Part shown: positions 24,671 through 32,602 of the stretch, one piece after another
Layout of the letters: every line of letters begins with the position of its first letter
Position numbering within the stretch: the first letter of the stretch is position 1
NCBI GenBank assembly: GCA_028279505.1
Contig: JANQNP010000069.1
Location: forward strand, 1 to 46,248
Origin: Dehalococcoidia bacterium
Lineage (GTDB): Bacteria > Chloroflexota > Dehalococcoidia > UBA2979
Length of the DNA: 46,248 bases
Reading direction: 5' to 3'
Notes under the pieces: model-generated
What the model was told of the DNA's origin: nothing
What the model saw: only the letters and a program-made list of their open reading frames with translations
Database searches by the model: none
Translations under genes and position numbers: made by a program

Positions 24671-24676
24671 TAGTGT
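24671..24676 (+). promoter_or_regulatory. Putative -10 box (TAGTGT) for leaderless transcript
   Basis: TAGTGT ends 6 nt before the ATG at 24683. No Shine-Dalgarno lies in that gap; a GAGG further upstream is too distant. No clear -35 is seen. Confidence 0.45.
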
Positions 24677-24682
24677 GCTCCC

Positions 24683-25597
24683 ATGACGGTGGGACGTACA
24701 CGTCGACGGGCCGCGCTGGTACTCGATCGGATCGGCCTCGGAGGCCGCGGGCCGATGGTCGGCGTGCGGTTCAGCAACGGCTTCGGGAACAACCTCTTCC
24801 AGTACATCGCCGCGCGTCTGATCGCCGAGCCGGCCTCGCTCCCCCTCGGCGTGGTCGCGCGGCCGAGCTACTACGGCCTCGACGAGATCGCGAAGCTCGG
24901 CCTGCCCTTCCGCTACACCCCCAGCGACGCCTTCGATCACGTCGTCGCTGACGAGGACTATTCAACCGCCGCCGAGCGCGGCGTCTCGCCGGACGACCGC
25001 ACGCTGCTGACCGGCTACTTCGAGGACTATCGCCACTACCTCGGGCACCTCGACCGGATCCGCTCCTGGTTCCGTCCGGTGCAGCGCCGCACGGACGGCG
25101 ACCTCGCGATCCACTTCCGCACCGGCGACCGCTTGTTCATCAAGCGCGAGTTCCCGGTGAAGCCGCGCGTCGACGACTACTTGGCCGCGATCGAGCGGTT
25201 CGACTTCGACCGCCTGCACGTCGTGTCCGACCTGCCCGAGTGGCGGACCTATCGCGAGGACGAGCTGCGTGCGCTGACCTTCCACCAGCGCGTCCGCGAA
25301 GCGAACTCCGTGCCGGCGTCGGAGTCGGCCCGCTACCTCAACGAGTTCGTCGAAGGCCTCGCCCGCTTCGACCCAATCTTCCGATCGACCTCGCCCGCCG
25401 CCGACTTCGACTACCTGCGGAGCTTCGACAACATCCTCTTCGAGCACGGCACGCTCGCGTGGTGGGCGGCCGTGATCGGCGGCGCTTCGCGGGTCGGGGT
25501 CTACGGGCCGTGGCGACCCTGGCGAGGTGACGCGAACCGGAACCTGAGCCAGGTTCCGCTTGACGGCTGGTTCACCTGGGACCGGCTCGCGGTGTAG
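24683..25597 (+). CDS. GT11-like glycosyltransferase (alpha-1,2-fucosyltransferase family)
   Basis: The 304-residue protein carries 'GFGNNLFQYIAARL' at about 33-46, the GT11 donor-side hallmark (usually GGLGNQLFQYAxGRxLA), and 'LAIHFRTGDR' at about 141-150, matching the HxRRGD motif that binds GDP-fucose. Near the C-terminus 'FDNILFEHGTLAWWAAVIGGASRVGVYGPW' corresponds to the 'SxSxFSWWxAxL' region in degenerate form. Such enzymes add fucose or a related sugar to cell-surface glycans. It stands alone, without other polysaccharide genes. ATG 24683 is supported by a putative leaderless promoter; ATG 24755 is an alternative. Fucose specificity is uncertain. Confidence 0.7.
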   Translation: MTVGRTRRRAALVLDRIGLGGRGPMVGVRFSNGFGNNLFQYIAARLIAEPASLPLGVVARPSYYGLDEIAKLGLPFRYTPSDAFDHVVADEDYSTAAERGVSPDDRTLLTGYFEDYRHYLGHLDRIRSWFRPVQRRTDGDLAIHFRTGDRLFIKREFPVKPRVDDYLAAIERFDFDRLHVVSDLPEWRTYREDELRALTFHQRVREANSVPASESARYLNEFVEGLARFDPIFRSTSPAADFDYLRSFDNILFEHGTLAWWAAVIGGASRVGVYGPWRPWRGDANRNLSQVPLDGWFTWDRLAV

Positions 25598-25624
25598 CCG
25601 CCGTGTCTCCGCGAGCGCGCCGCC

Positions 25625-26623
25625 TCAGGCGATGAGCCGCGCCTCGAGGCCCCCGTCGCGCTCGAGGAGTTCGGCCTCGCCGCCCTCGATCAGCAGATCG
25701 AGATGCCCGAGGACCTCCGTCACCGCCTGCCCCATGCGACGAGCGGGGATCCGCGGGAACAGCTGCTTCGCGACGCCGTAGGCGCCGAGCGGCCCATCCT
25801 CGAGGGCGGCGCGGACCCGACGTGCGCGGCGCGCGTGGTGTTCCTCGAACCGGTCGAACAGGGTCGCGGGCTCCTCGACGAGGTCGCCGTGCCCGGGGTG
25901 GATCCGCTCGACCGCTAGCTCGCGCAGCGCGGCCACCGACGCGATGAATGGCGGCAGCGAGGGCCAGCGGGGTGCCGTCTCGTCACCCTCGACCGCGGCC
26001 GGGTAGTGCATGCCGGGCGTCGGCACCGTGGTCGGCAGAATCGTGTCGCCGCTGAACAGTGCGCCGGTCTCCGGGATGAACGCGACGAGGTTGCCCGGCG
26101 TGTGACCCGGCGCGTCGATCACCTGCAACGTCCGCCCGTCCGCCAGCTCGTACGAGGACGCTGCCACCTCCAGCGACTCCGCCGGACACGCCTCCCAGCG
26201 CAGGCCGAAGGGGTGCCGCCCTCGAGGAGACCGCATCCCCTCGATGATCTCGGGCGGGCAGCCGTGCCGCGCGAGGTCGGCGAACTGGAGCGCTCGCTGT
26301 CGCTCGCGCGACTGCTGGCCGAGCGCGAGCGACCGCACGTCGGCGCGCCCGGCGAGGACCGTCGTCCCCTCGGAGGCCCAGCGGTAGGCGAGCCCGGCGT
26401 GGTCGAGATGCGCGTGTGTGACGAGGGCGTAGCGAACGTCGCGGACCTCGATGCCGTGCACGCCGAGCTGGATGCCGAGCGACGTCCAGCTGTCCTCCTG
26501 GCCGTCGTCGCCGGGGATGTCCGGCCCCGCGTCGATCAGGAGCACCCCGCCCTCGCGCAGGGCGAGCGGGTACAGCAGGTTGTCGCCGAGGCGGAGCTGG
26601 GTCGCCTGCCGCAAATCTGACAC
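25625..26623 (-). CDS. Metallo-beta-lactamase-fold hydrolase (LACTB2/glyoxalase-II-like)
   Basis: The 332-residue protein has the dinuclear metal site residues of the MBL fold: 'HAHLDHAG', 'APGHTPGN', 'FSGDTILP' (bridging Asp present), and the late His in 'HPGHGD'. After the fold, a winged-helix-like C-terminal part 'LGAYGVAKQLFP....MGQAVTEVLGHLDLLIEGG' is typical of LACTB2-like hydrolases. Hydrolase activity is expected, substrate (thioester, ester or RNA) unknown. Start is GTG 26623; the divergent next gene begins 27 bp away. Confidence 0.85.
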   Translation of the reverse strand: MSDLRQATQLRLGDNLLYPLALREGGVLLIDAGPDIPGDDGQEDSWTSLGIQLGVHGIEVRDVRYALVTHAHLDHAGLAYRWASEGTTVLAGRADVRSLALGQQSRERQRALQFADLARHGCPPEIIEGMRSPRGRHPFGLRWEACPAESLEVAASSYELADGRTLQVIDAPGHTPGNLVAFIPETGALFSGDTILPTTVPTPGMHYPAAVEGDETAPRWPSLPPFIASVAALRELAVERIHPGHGDLVEEPATLFDRFEEHHARRARRVRAALEDGPLGAYGVAKQLFPRIPARRMGQAVTEVLGHLDLLIEGGEAELLERDGGLEARLIA

Positions 26624-26624
26624 C

Positions 26625-26630
26625 TAGTCT
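26625..26630 (+). promoter_or_regulatory. Candidate -10 box (TAGTCT) for the nuclease-like gene
   Basis: TAGTCT lies in the short divergent gap, would start transcription near 26637, and leaves the GGGAGG ribosome-binding site (26638-26643) just inside the mRNA. No clear -35. Confidence 0.35.
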
Positions 26631-26650
26631 TGACGCCGGGAGGTCAGTCC

Positions 26651-27595
26651 ATGGCGAAGGCACCGTTGTTCTCAACCTATCGTGCGGGCGAGAACCGCGT
26701 AACTTCCTCGATGCTCGCGGTCTTCGAGCGAATCGACTTCAGTCTCGTCGAGTCGCTGCTCTCGGCTGCCGCAGAGTCAGACCTTCGGCTCCTTCGGTTC
26801 GCAAACCAGGTGACCGGTCCAGAGTCAGTCCCAGACGCCGAGATATCGGCGGACTTCCGTTACCTATTCGAGGTCAAGACTGAGTTCGACTCCCTCGCGG
26901 TGGATCAGCTTCGGGCACACCTTCGCGCTCTCGACGGCCGCTACTCGGATGAGCGCCTCTTTGCGCTCACCCCGGACATCCAGGAACCCGCTGCGATTCG
27001 TGAGATCGACGATGAGCGGTTGGTTTGGGTTTCGTTTCGCTCCCTGGCGGAAGCGATGTGGACCCAACTCGAAACAGCGCTCCCGTCAGAGCGTGAGGCG
27101 TTTCTGCTCCGAGAGCTGCTCCGGCTACTAGAGGAGGAGCAGCTACTCGGGTACCCGGAGGAGGTGGTCGTCGTTCCCGCGCGATCGGCGTACGACGAGT
27201 ATCTGCAACTGCATCTCTACATGTGTCAGGCGCATCGTTCCTTCCGGGCTGGTCTGAGCTACCTCGGTTTCTACCGGGATCGGCGTATCGAGAAGTTGAT
27301 CCCGCGGATCCTTGTCCGGCGGCAAGACGTCGAGCTATCCGCGGCGAACGCGGATCGATTGCGCACATCAACCGATCCCGACGATTTACTCCTCGCTGAT
27401 GCGGTGGAGCGAGCACTGCCATTTCACGACGAGCCATCCGTCCAGATCTTCGTGTTGTCAGCGCCGGACTCGCCGGAGACGCTCTCGTTGCGGCACGCGG
27501 TAACCCACTCGGCGCCGAGCGCTTGGACTCAGAATCAGCGCTACGTCAACTCAGCCGCACTTCAGGAGGCGACGACGACGGACGATCTCACCTAG
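26651..27595 (+). CDS. PD-(D/E)XK-nuclease-like protein, function unknown
   Basis: This 314-residue soluble protein opens with 'GENRVTSSMLAVFERI' and then shows D62 ('VPDAEIS'), a strand 'YLFEVKTEF' with E74 and K76, and 'DQLRAHLRAL' (Q86): the D...ExK plus Q spacing of restriction-endonuclease-like folds. A similar 'ENRVTxxxLxxLE' start is known to me from unassigned nuclease-like proteins near defence genes. The rest is helical, with no recognised domain. Base composition is visibly lower in GC and includes rare codons (a TTA Leu near 27386), suggesting transfer. No methylase or partner is adjacent. GGGAGG sits 7 nt before ATG 26651. Its stop overlaps cinA, which converges on it. Confidence 0.6.
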   Translation: MAKAPLFSTYRAGENRVTSSMLAVFERIDFSLVESLLSAAAESDLRLLRFANQVTGPESVPDAEISADFRYLFEVKTEFDSLAVDQLRAHLRALDGRYSDERLFALTPDIQEPAAIREIDDERLVWVSFRSLAEAMWTQLETALPSEREAFLLRELLRLLEEEQLLGYPEEVVVVPARSAYDEYLQLHLYMCQAHRSFRAGLSYLGFYRDRRIEKLIPRILVRRQDVELSAANADRLRTSTDPDDLLLADAVERALPFHDEPSVQIFVLSAPDSPETLSLRHAVTHSAPSAWTQNQRYVNSAALQEATTTDDLT

Positions 27596-28830
27596 ACGCG
27601 CACGTCGGCGGTCATCAGGTAGCGGCGCAGGAGCGTCAGCGCGATCAGCGCCGCGCGACGTTTCGCCGCCTCGCGGCCCTGGTAGTACTGCGAGTGGGAG
27701 TACTCGACGTGCTCGCCGTCCGAGAGCGCGATGTGCATCGTGCCGGGCGGCTGGCCCTCGACCTCCTCGTTGCCCGCGATGCCGGTGACCGCGATCCCGA
27801 GGTCGGTCTCGAGCCGTTCGCGGGTCGCGTTCGCCATCGCCTCTGCGACCTCGCGCGAGATCACGCCGTGCATCGCCACGATCTCCGCCGGCACGCCCAT
27901 CGCGATCTTCGCCTGCGTCGCGTAGGTGACGAGGCTGCCCTTGAAGTACTCCGAGGAGCCCGGGACGTCCGTGATCGTGTCGGCGATCGCACCCCCGGTG
28001 GCCGACTCCATCGCCCCGAGGGTGAGCCCGCGCTCCAGCAGCAGCCGGCCGATCGCCGCCTCCAGCGTCTCCTCGTCGACGCCCCAGATCGACGGTCCGA
28101 GGATCGCTCGCGCCTCCTCCTCCATCGGCCGGATCAGGTGCCACGCCTCCTCGCGAGTCGGCGCTTTGGCGGAGATGCGCGCGTGGACTCCGTCCCGGCG
28201 GGCGTAGATGCCGATCGAGGGGTTCGGGCTGCTGAGCAGGGGCGCCAGCATCTCGTCGACCGTGCCCTCACCGAGGCCGGTCGTCTTCAGGGTCCGCGAG
28301 ACGAGGATGCCGTCGGCCCGCTGCTCGAGCTCCGGCGCGACCTCGTGCTCCCACATCCGCGTCATCTCCGACGGCGGGCCGGGCATCACCACGAAGATCT
28401 TGTCGTCGCGTTCGACCCACCAGCCGGGCGCGGTCCCTCGAGGGTTGGAGATCGCCCGCGACGACGGGATCAGCATCGCCTGCTTCAGGTTGTTCTCCGG
28501 CATCGTGCGGCCGCGTGACTCCATCATCTGCCGGAGGTGCGCCTCCTGCTCCGCGTCGAGGTACATCTCCTCGCCCAGCGCGCCGGCGACCATCTCGCGC
28601 GTCAGGTCGTCCTGCGTCGGGCCGAGCCCGCCGGTCGTGAAGATGATGTCGGAGCGCTCCCACGCCCGGTTGAAGGTCTCGCGGAGGCGGTTCGGGTTGT
28701 CGCCGAGCTGCGACACCCAGAGCAGGTCGATGCCGTACTCCGGGAGCTGCGAGGCGATGAACGCGGCGTTGGTGTCCGTGATCTCGCCGAGCATGATCTC
28801 GGTGCCGATCGAGATGATTTCCGCGCGCAT
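27592..28830 (-). CDS. cinA: CinA-family protein (nicotinamide mononucleotide deamidase / ADP-ribose pyrophosphatase type)
   Basis: The 412-residue two-domain protein has an N-terminal MoCF-like domain (about 1-170) with 'IISIGTEIMLGEITDTNA' and 'TTGGLGPTQDDLT', and a C-terminal PncC-type domain from about 255 with 'ESATGGAIADTITDVPGSSEYFKGSLVTYATQAK' as the active-site region (Ala replaces the common Cys of ESCTGG). Bifunctional CinA proteins clear ADP-ribose and deamidate NMN in pyridine-nucleotide recycling. ATG 28830 is chosen because GGGGGAG precedes it and the family starts there. A TGCTATCGT box upstream may be its promoter. Confidence 0.92.
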   Translation of the reverse strand: MRAEIISIGTEIMLGEITDTNAAFIASQLPEYGIDLLWVSQLGDNPNRLRETFNRAWERSDIIFTTGGLGPTQDDLTREMVAGALGEEMYLDAEQEAHLRQMMESRGRTMPENNLKQAMLIPSSRAISNPRGTAPGWWVERDDKIFVVMPGPPSEMTRMWEHEVAPELEQRADGILVSRTLKTTGLGEGTVDEMLAPLLSSPNPSIGIYARRDGVHARISAKAPTREEAWHLIRPMEEEARAILGPSIWGVDEETLEAAIGRLLLERGLTLGAMESATGGAIADTITDVPGSSEYFKGSLVTYATQAKIAMGVPAEIVAMHGVISREVAEAMANATRERLETDLGIAVTGIAGNEEVEGQPPGTMHIALSDGEHVEYSHSQYYQGREAAKRRAALIALTLLRRYLMTADVRV

Positions 28831-28865
28831 GCAGGCTCCCCCAGCGGCTGGTCGGCTCGGCCGAG

Positions 28866-28874
28866 ACGATAGCA
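28866..28874 (-). promoter_or_regulatory. Candidate extended -10 (TGCTATCGT) for cinA
   Basis: On the minus strand TGCTATCGT precedes the cinA start by 35 nt. It resembles the TGCTAC-type boxes upstream of the moxR, murI and atpI genes. No -35 match is seen. Confidence 0.35.
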
Positions 28875-28895
28875 GAGCGGTTGAGCCGCTTCCTG

Positions 28896-30386
28896 CTAGG
28901 CGTTCCGGTCCGAGGCGTCCATCGCATCGAGCCCGCTGAGGTATGTGTGCAGCCACGTGGCCGCGCGCTTCCCGTCGGCGATCGCGGTCACCACGAGGTC
29001 GGCGCCCTGCACGGCGTCGCCGCCGGCGAAGACGTACGGGATGTTCGTCTGACCGGTGCGCTCATCGATCTCGATCAGGTGCCAGCGATTCGTCTCGATC
29101 GGCGCGGCCTCGGCGAACTCGGGGTCGGCGCCGTAGCCGATCGCGATCGCGACCGCGCTGGCCGGCACGGTGTAGTTGGAGCCCTCGATCACCACCGGGC
29201 GACGGCGGCCGCTCTCGTCCGGTTCGCTCAGCTCCATCTTCACCAGCTCGACCTCTTTGACGTTGCCGTCGTCGTCACCGACGAAGCGGACGGGCGTCGT
29301 GAGGTAGGCGAACTCCACGCCCTCCTCGCGCGCGTGCACGCGCTCCTCGGCGCGGCCGAGCATCTCCTTCTCGGTCCGCCGGTAGACGCAGGTCACGTTG
29401 TCCGCGCCCAGGCGCACCGCCGTGCGTACGCAGTCCATCGAGGTGTCGCCACCGCCGACGACCACGACGTTCTCGCCCACCACGGGGCGCTCGCGCTGGT
29501 GCTCCGGCAGCTCGTCCGGCTCCAGGTTGCCGCGCACGAGGAAGTCGGTCGCCTGGTAGACGTTCCCCAGCTCCTCGCCCTCGATGCGCATCACGTTGCC
29601 TACGCCGGCGCCGGTGCCGAGGAAGATCACGTCGTAGTCGAGGTCGTCGTGCAGCTCCTGGATCGTGACGTCGGTCCCGATCTTCGTGTTGTTGATGAAC
29701 TCGACGCCGAGGTCGCGCAGCGCGTCGAGCTTCTCCTCCAGCAGCTCCTTCTTCATCTTGAAGTTCGGGATGCCGTAGCGGAGCACCCCGCCCGGCTCCG
29801 GCCACATGTCGAAGACCGCGCAGTGGTGACCGCGCAGCTCCAGCTCCTCGGCCACCGTCAGGCCGGCCGGCCCGCTGCCGACGATCGCAACGCGGCGACC
29901 GGTCGAGGGCGCCGGCTCCTGTTTCGGGAAGCCGCCCAGCTCTGCGCGCTGCGAGTCGGTGATGAACGACTCCAGGCGGCCGATCGCGACCGGCGCCTCC
30001 TTGATCCCGTCCGGCCGGATCGCGAACCCGACGACGCAATCGCCCTCGCACAGCGACTCCTGCGGGCACAGCCGCCCGCACATCTCCGGCAGCGTCGAGG
30101 TCTCTCGGAACTTCGCCGCCGCGCCGAGGATGTCGCCGTCCTCGAGCAACTTGAGCGCCCCCGGAATGTCGTTGTGCACGGGGCACGCGACCATGCAGGG
30201 TGCCGAGGGACAGTCGATGCAGCGGGCCGCCTCGACGATCGCGGCGTCCATCTTCATCGGGAGGTAGGTCTCCTCGAAGTTCTGTACCCGCTCGCGCGGC
30301 TGCTGCTTCGGGACCTGCTGACGCGGGATCGCGAGGCGATCCTGGATGTTTTCGGTCTGTTCGTTCGGTTGCTGAGTCGATGTCAT
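28896..30386 (-). CDS. GltD-like NAD(P)-dependent FAD/Fe-S oxidoreductase (glutamate synthase small-subunit family)
   Basis: The 496-residue flavoprotein has an N-terminal Fe-S domain with two cysteine groups, C56/C59/C64/C68 and C103/C107/C113/C117, then an FAD-binding 'VAIVGSGPAGLTVAEEL', 'PGGVLRYGIPNFK', an NADPH-binding 'VVVVGGGDTSMDC', and 'VFAGGDAVQGADLVVTAIADGK' near the end. This is the GltD/NfnB/SudA family that passes electrons from NAD(P)H through flavin to a partner. No GltB glutamate synthase subunit, NfnA or dihydropyrimidine dehydrogenase part is adjacent, so the partner is unknown. ATG 30386 places the start close to the first conserved segment. Confidence 0.88.
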   Translation of the reverse strand: MTSTQQPNEQTENIQDRLAIPRQQVPKQQPRERVQNFEETYLPMKMDAAIVEAARCIDCPSAPCMVACPVHNDIPGALKLLEDGDILGAAAKFRETSTLPEMCGRLCPQESLCEGDCVVGFAIRPDGIKEAPVAIGRLESFITDSQRAELGGFPKQEPAPSTGRRVAIVGSGPAGLTVAEELELRGHHCAVFDMWPEPGGVLRYGIPNFKMKKELLEEKLDALRDLGVEFINNTKIGTDVTIQELHDDLDYDVIFLGTGAGVGNVMRIEGEELGNVYQATDFLVRGNLEPDELPEHQRERPVVGENVVVVGGGDTSMDCVRTAVRLGADNVTCVYRRTEKEMLGRAEERVHAREEGVEFAYLTTPVRFVGDDDGNVKEVELVKMELSEPDESGRRRPVVIEGSNYTVPASAVAIAIGYGADPEFAEAAPIETNRWHLIEIDERTGQTNIPYVFAGGDAVQGADLVVTAIADGKRAATWLHTYLSGLDAMDASDRNA

Positions 30387-30514
30387 AACGCAGCGAACCC
30401 CCGTTTCGTGTGCCGCAAAGCGTACCAAGCGGGGGACGAGAATCGGGGCTCGCGGGCACGCGCGAACCCAGCGCCTCTGGCCGGCGTTCGGTCGTCGTAG
30501 CCCGCGGTGGGGGC

Positions 30515-30847
30515 TCAGGAGGCCGGCTGGGCGCTCGGAGTCTGCGACTCACGCGCACGCGCATCGAGGTAGAGGTAGAGCGGGAACGCGCAGGAGAGCC
30601 CGATCGTCATGTTCACGAGGACGATCGGCCACGGATTGGGTCCCGTGCCCTCCCTGGTGAACATGAACGCCCAGAACACCGCCGATGTGATCAACAGATC
30701 AGCGGTGAACCCGCCGACGGCGCCGTTCGCGAACAGCGCCTCGATGAACGCCGGCAGATCGACGCCCTCGTCCACGAAGAAGTCGATGAAGAACAGGTAC
30801 GGGACGGCCGCGCCGACCACGGCCGCGACCAGATAGAGCTGTTTCAT
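30515..30847 (-). CDS. DUF2834 family membrane protein
   Basis: The 110-residue protein has three membrane helices (about 4-22, 53-70 and 82-99). The pattern 'FFIDFFVDEGVDLPAFIEALFANGAVGGFTADLLI' is the DUF2834 signature, a family found in cyanobacteria and other bacteria with no known function. ATG 30847 follows GAGG. It is monocistronic as far as I can see. Confidence is in the family only. Confidence 0.75.
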   Translation of the reverse strand: MKQLYLVAAVVGAAVPYLFFIDFFVDEGVDLPAFIEALFANGAVGGFTADLLITSAVFWAFMFTREGTGPNPWPIVLVNMTIGLSCAFPLYLYLDARARESQTPSAQPAS

Positions 30848-30964
30848 GTGGCCTCGGATTCGCTGCACACGCCGCTGCACCCACAGGGTGCGCGGCTGCG
30901 GTCATGCCGCCAATGACCTCCGAGGTAACGAAGACGGCCTGAGTCGGCGCGACCCGCGGCGCCT

Positions 30965-31414
30965 CTACTTCGCGAGCACCCCGCGCAGGCTCGCGAGCGC
31001 CGCGCTCGCGTGTTCCAGGTGCAGCTCAACGGCTGCCCGGACCACGCGCTCCTCGAGGCGGCTCGCGTGCGTTTCGAGGCTGGCGCTCACTCGCGCCCCA
31101 GACGCATCGAGGTGCTCGCGTAGCGCCGCGAGGCGTAGCTCCTGGGCCGTGTGCATCGCCTGCCCTCGGACCCGTCGCCATCGCGCCTCGTCGGAGGTCG
31201 CTCCCGGAACGGGGTCGAGCCGCTGGAGCAGCTCCTCGTCGGAGGCGGCGAGCCACGACAGCTCGTGCCGAAGCGTCCAGCCCTGTCGCGGTGTGGACTT
31301 GGAGAGTCGGGTCTCGGGCAGCCCCTCCAGGAGTTCGACCAGCGTCGCGCGCTGCGCCGATACCTGGTCCGCCAGGCTCGACGCCGGCTCGCTCCCGCCC
31401 TCGTCCGCTCCCAT
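30965..31414 (-). CDS. DinB/mycothiol-dependent maleylpyruvate isomerase N-terminal-like protein
   Basis: The 149-residue protein is a four-helix-bundle candidate: 'QRATLVELLEGLPETRLSK' helix 1, 'GWTLRHELSWLAASDEELLQRL' helix 2 (the usual 'GWTVxDVLAHL' motif with one metal His), and a C-terminal helix containing 'VELHLEHASAALA' (a second His pair). It lacks the complete metal triad that I would expect. Related proteins carry thiol-dependent transferase activity. ATG 31414 follows GAGGG. It is divergent from moxR, from which it is separated by 159 bp with a promoter on each strand. Confidence 0.65.
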   Translation of the reverse strand: MGADEGGSEPASSLADQVSAQRATLVELLEGLPETRLSKSTPRQGWTLRHELSWLAASDEELLQRLDPVPGATSDEARWRRVRGQAMHTAQELRLAALREHLDASGARVSASLETHASRLEERVVRAAVELHLEHASAALASLRGVLAK

Positions 31415-31453
31415 GTGCCCTCGATCGTTCGGATCCGCCTCGTCGCTGGGCGC

Positions 31454-31459
31454 AGTGTA
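31454..31459 (-). promoter_or_regulatory. Candidate -10 box (TACACT) of the DinB-like gene
   Basis: On the minus strand TACACT lies 39 nt before the ATG at 31414, identical to the -10 found at 39732-39737. The -35 region is not distinct. Confidence 0.35.
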
Positions 31460-31527
31460 AGTGCGGCGTCGCGCAGCCGCAGTCGGTGTCTGGGGGGATC
31501 CAGACACGGCTTGGTCACGGATTGCTC

Positions 31528-31536
31528 TGCTACGCT
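31528..31536 (+). promoter_or_regulatory. Candidate extended -10 (TGCTACGCT) of the moxR operon
   Basis: TGCTACGCT precedes the moxR GTG by 37 nt, leaving a leader with GGGAGG (31564-31569). The same TGCTACnnT string precedes murI and atpI. No -35 match at standard spacing. Confidence 0.45.
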
Positions 31537-31573
31537 CACCGCACTTTTTCGCGAATCCAGCCAGGGAGGCGCC

Positions 31574-32590
31574 GTGGTCGACACGGCTACTGACGAACAG
31601 ACGGCGTCCGCGACCGGCGCGGGCAGCGACGGAGCCGCCGCCGCATCGGCGATCGCGGCCGCGGCGCAGACCGTGCGCGAGAACGTGCAACGGGTCGTGG
31701 TCGGCGCCGACGACGCCGTCAACCTGCTGCTCGTCGCGCTGCTCAACCGCGGCCACGTGCTGCTCGAGGATGTGCCCGGGACAGGCAAGACGACGACGGC
31801 GCGGGCGCTCGCCAAGTCGATTGGCGCCAGCTTCCACCGGATCCAGTTCACGCCGGACCTCATGCCCTCCGACGTCGTCGGCATCAACTTCTACTCGCAG
31901 AAGAGCGGCGAGTTCGAGTACCGGCCCGGACCGATCGTGGCCAACATCGTGCTCGCCGACGAGATCAACCGGGCCACGCCACGCACTCAATCGGCGCTGC
32001 TCGAGGCGATGGAGGAGCGCACGATCTCCGTCGATGGCGCGACCAAAGAGCTTCCTGACCCGTTCGTCGTGCTCGCGACCCAGAACCCTGTCGAGCTCGA
32101 GGGCACGTTCCCGCTGCCCGAGGCGCAGCTCGACCGCTTCTTCGTGCGCATGAAGCTTGGCTACCCGACCGAGTCCGACGAGCTCGCGATCGTCCACCGC
32201 TTCGAGGACGCCTCGCCGCTCGACGACCTCGAGGCCGTGATCGACGCGCCCGAGCTGAGCGCGCTCGGCGCACAGCTCTCCGCGATCCATGTTGACGAGG
32301 GCGTCGCACGCTACGCCGTGCAGATCTGTCGGGCGACACGACGCCACGAGGCGTTCGATCTCGGCGCGAGTCCCCGGGCTTCGCTGGCGCTGTTCCGCGC
32401 TGCCCGCGGCTGGGCCGCGATCCAGGACCGCGACTACGTGCGACCGGATGACGTGAAGGAGATGGCACACGCCGTGCTCGCGCACCGCCTCGTGCTCAAC
32501 TCGAACACTCGGCTCCGCGGCCGCGCTACCGATGAGGTCCTCGACGAGGTCGTGGCCGAGGTCGCCGTCCCGATCGCGGACGCCCGCTGA
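31574..32590 (+). CDS. MoxR-family AAA+ ATPase
   Basis: The 338-residue protein has an Ala-rich N-terminal tail (about 1-35), then Walker A 'VPGTGKTTTARAL', 'QFTPDLMPSDVVG', Walker B 'VLADEINRATPRTQSALLEAMEE', sensor 'VLATQNPVELEGTFPLPEAQLDRF' and lid 'GASPRASLALFRAARGWA', all textbook MoxR Proper group. It acts as a chaperone-like ATPase together with the DUF58 product immediately downstream. GTG 31574 follows GGGAGG. The three-gene operon moxR-DUF58-DUF4129 is common in bacteria, usually with a transglutaminase gene that is absent here. Client unknown. Confidence 0.92.
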   Translation: MVDTATDEQTASATGAGSDGAAAASAIAAAAQTVRENVQRVVVGADDAVNLLLVALLNRGHVLLEDVPGTGKTTTARALAKSIGASFHRIQFTPDLMPSDVVGINFYSQKSGEFEYRPGPIVANIVLADEINRATPRTQSALLEAMEERTISVDGATKELPDPFVVLATQNPVELEGTFPLPEAQLDRFFVRMKLGYPTESDELAIVHRFEDASPLDDLEAVIDAPELSALGAQLSAIHVDEGVARYAVQICRATRRHEAFDLGASPRASLALFRAARGWAAIQDRDYVRPDDVKEMAHAVLAHRLVLNSNTRLRGRATDEVLDEVVAEVAVPIADAR

Positions 32591-32602
32591 CGACGGTCCC
32601 CG

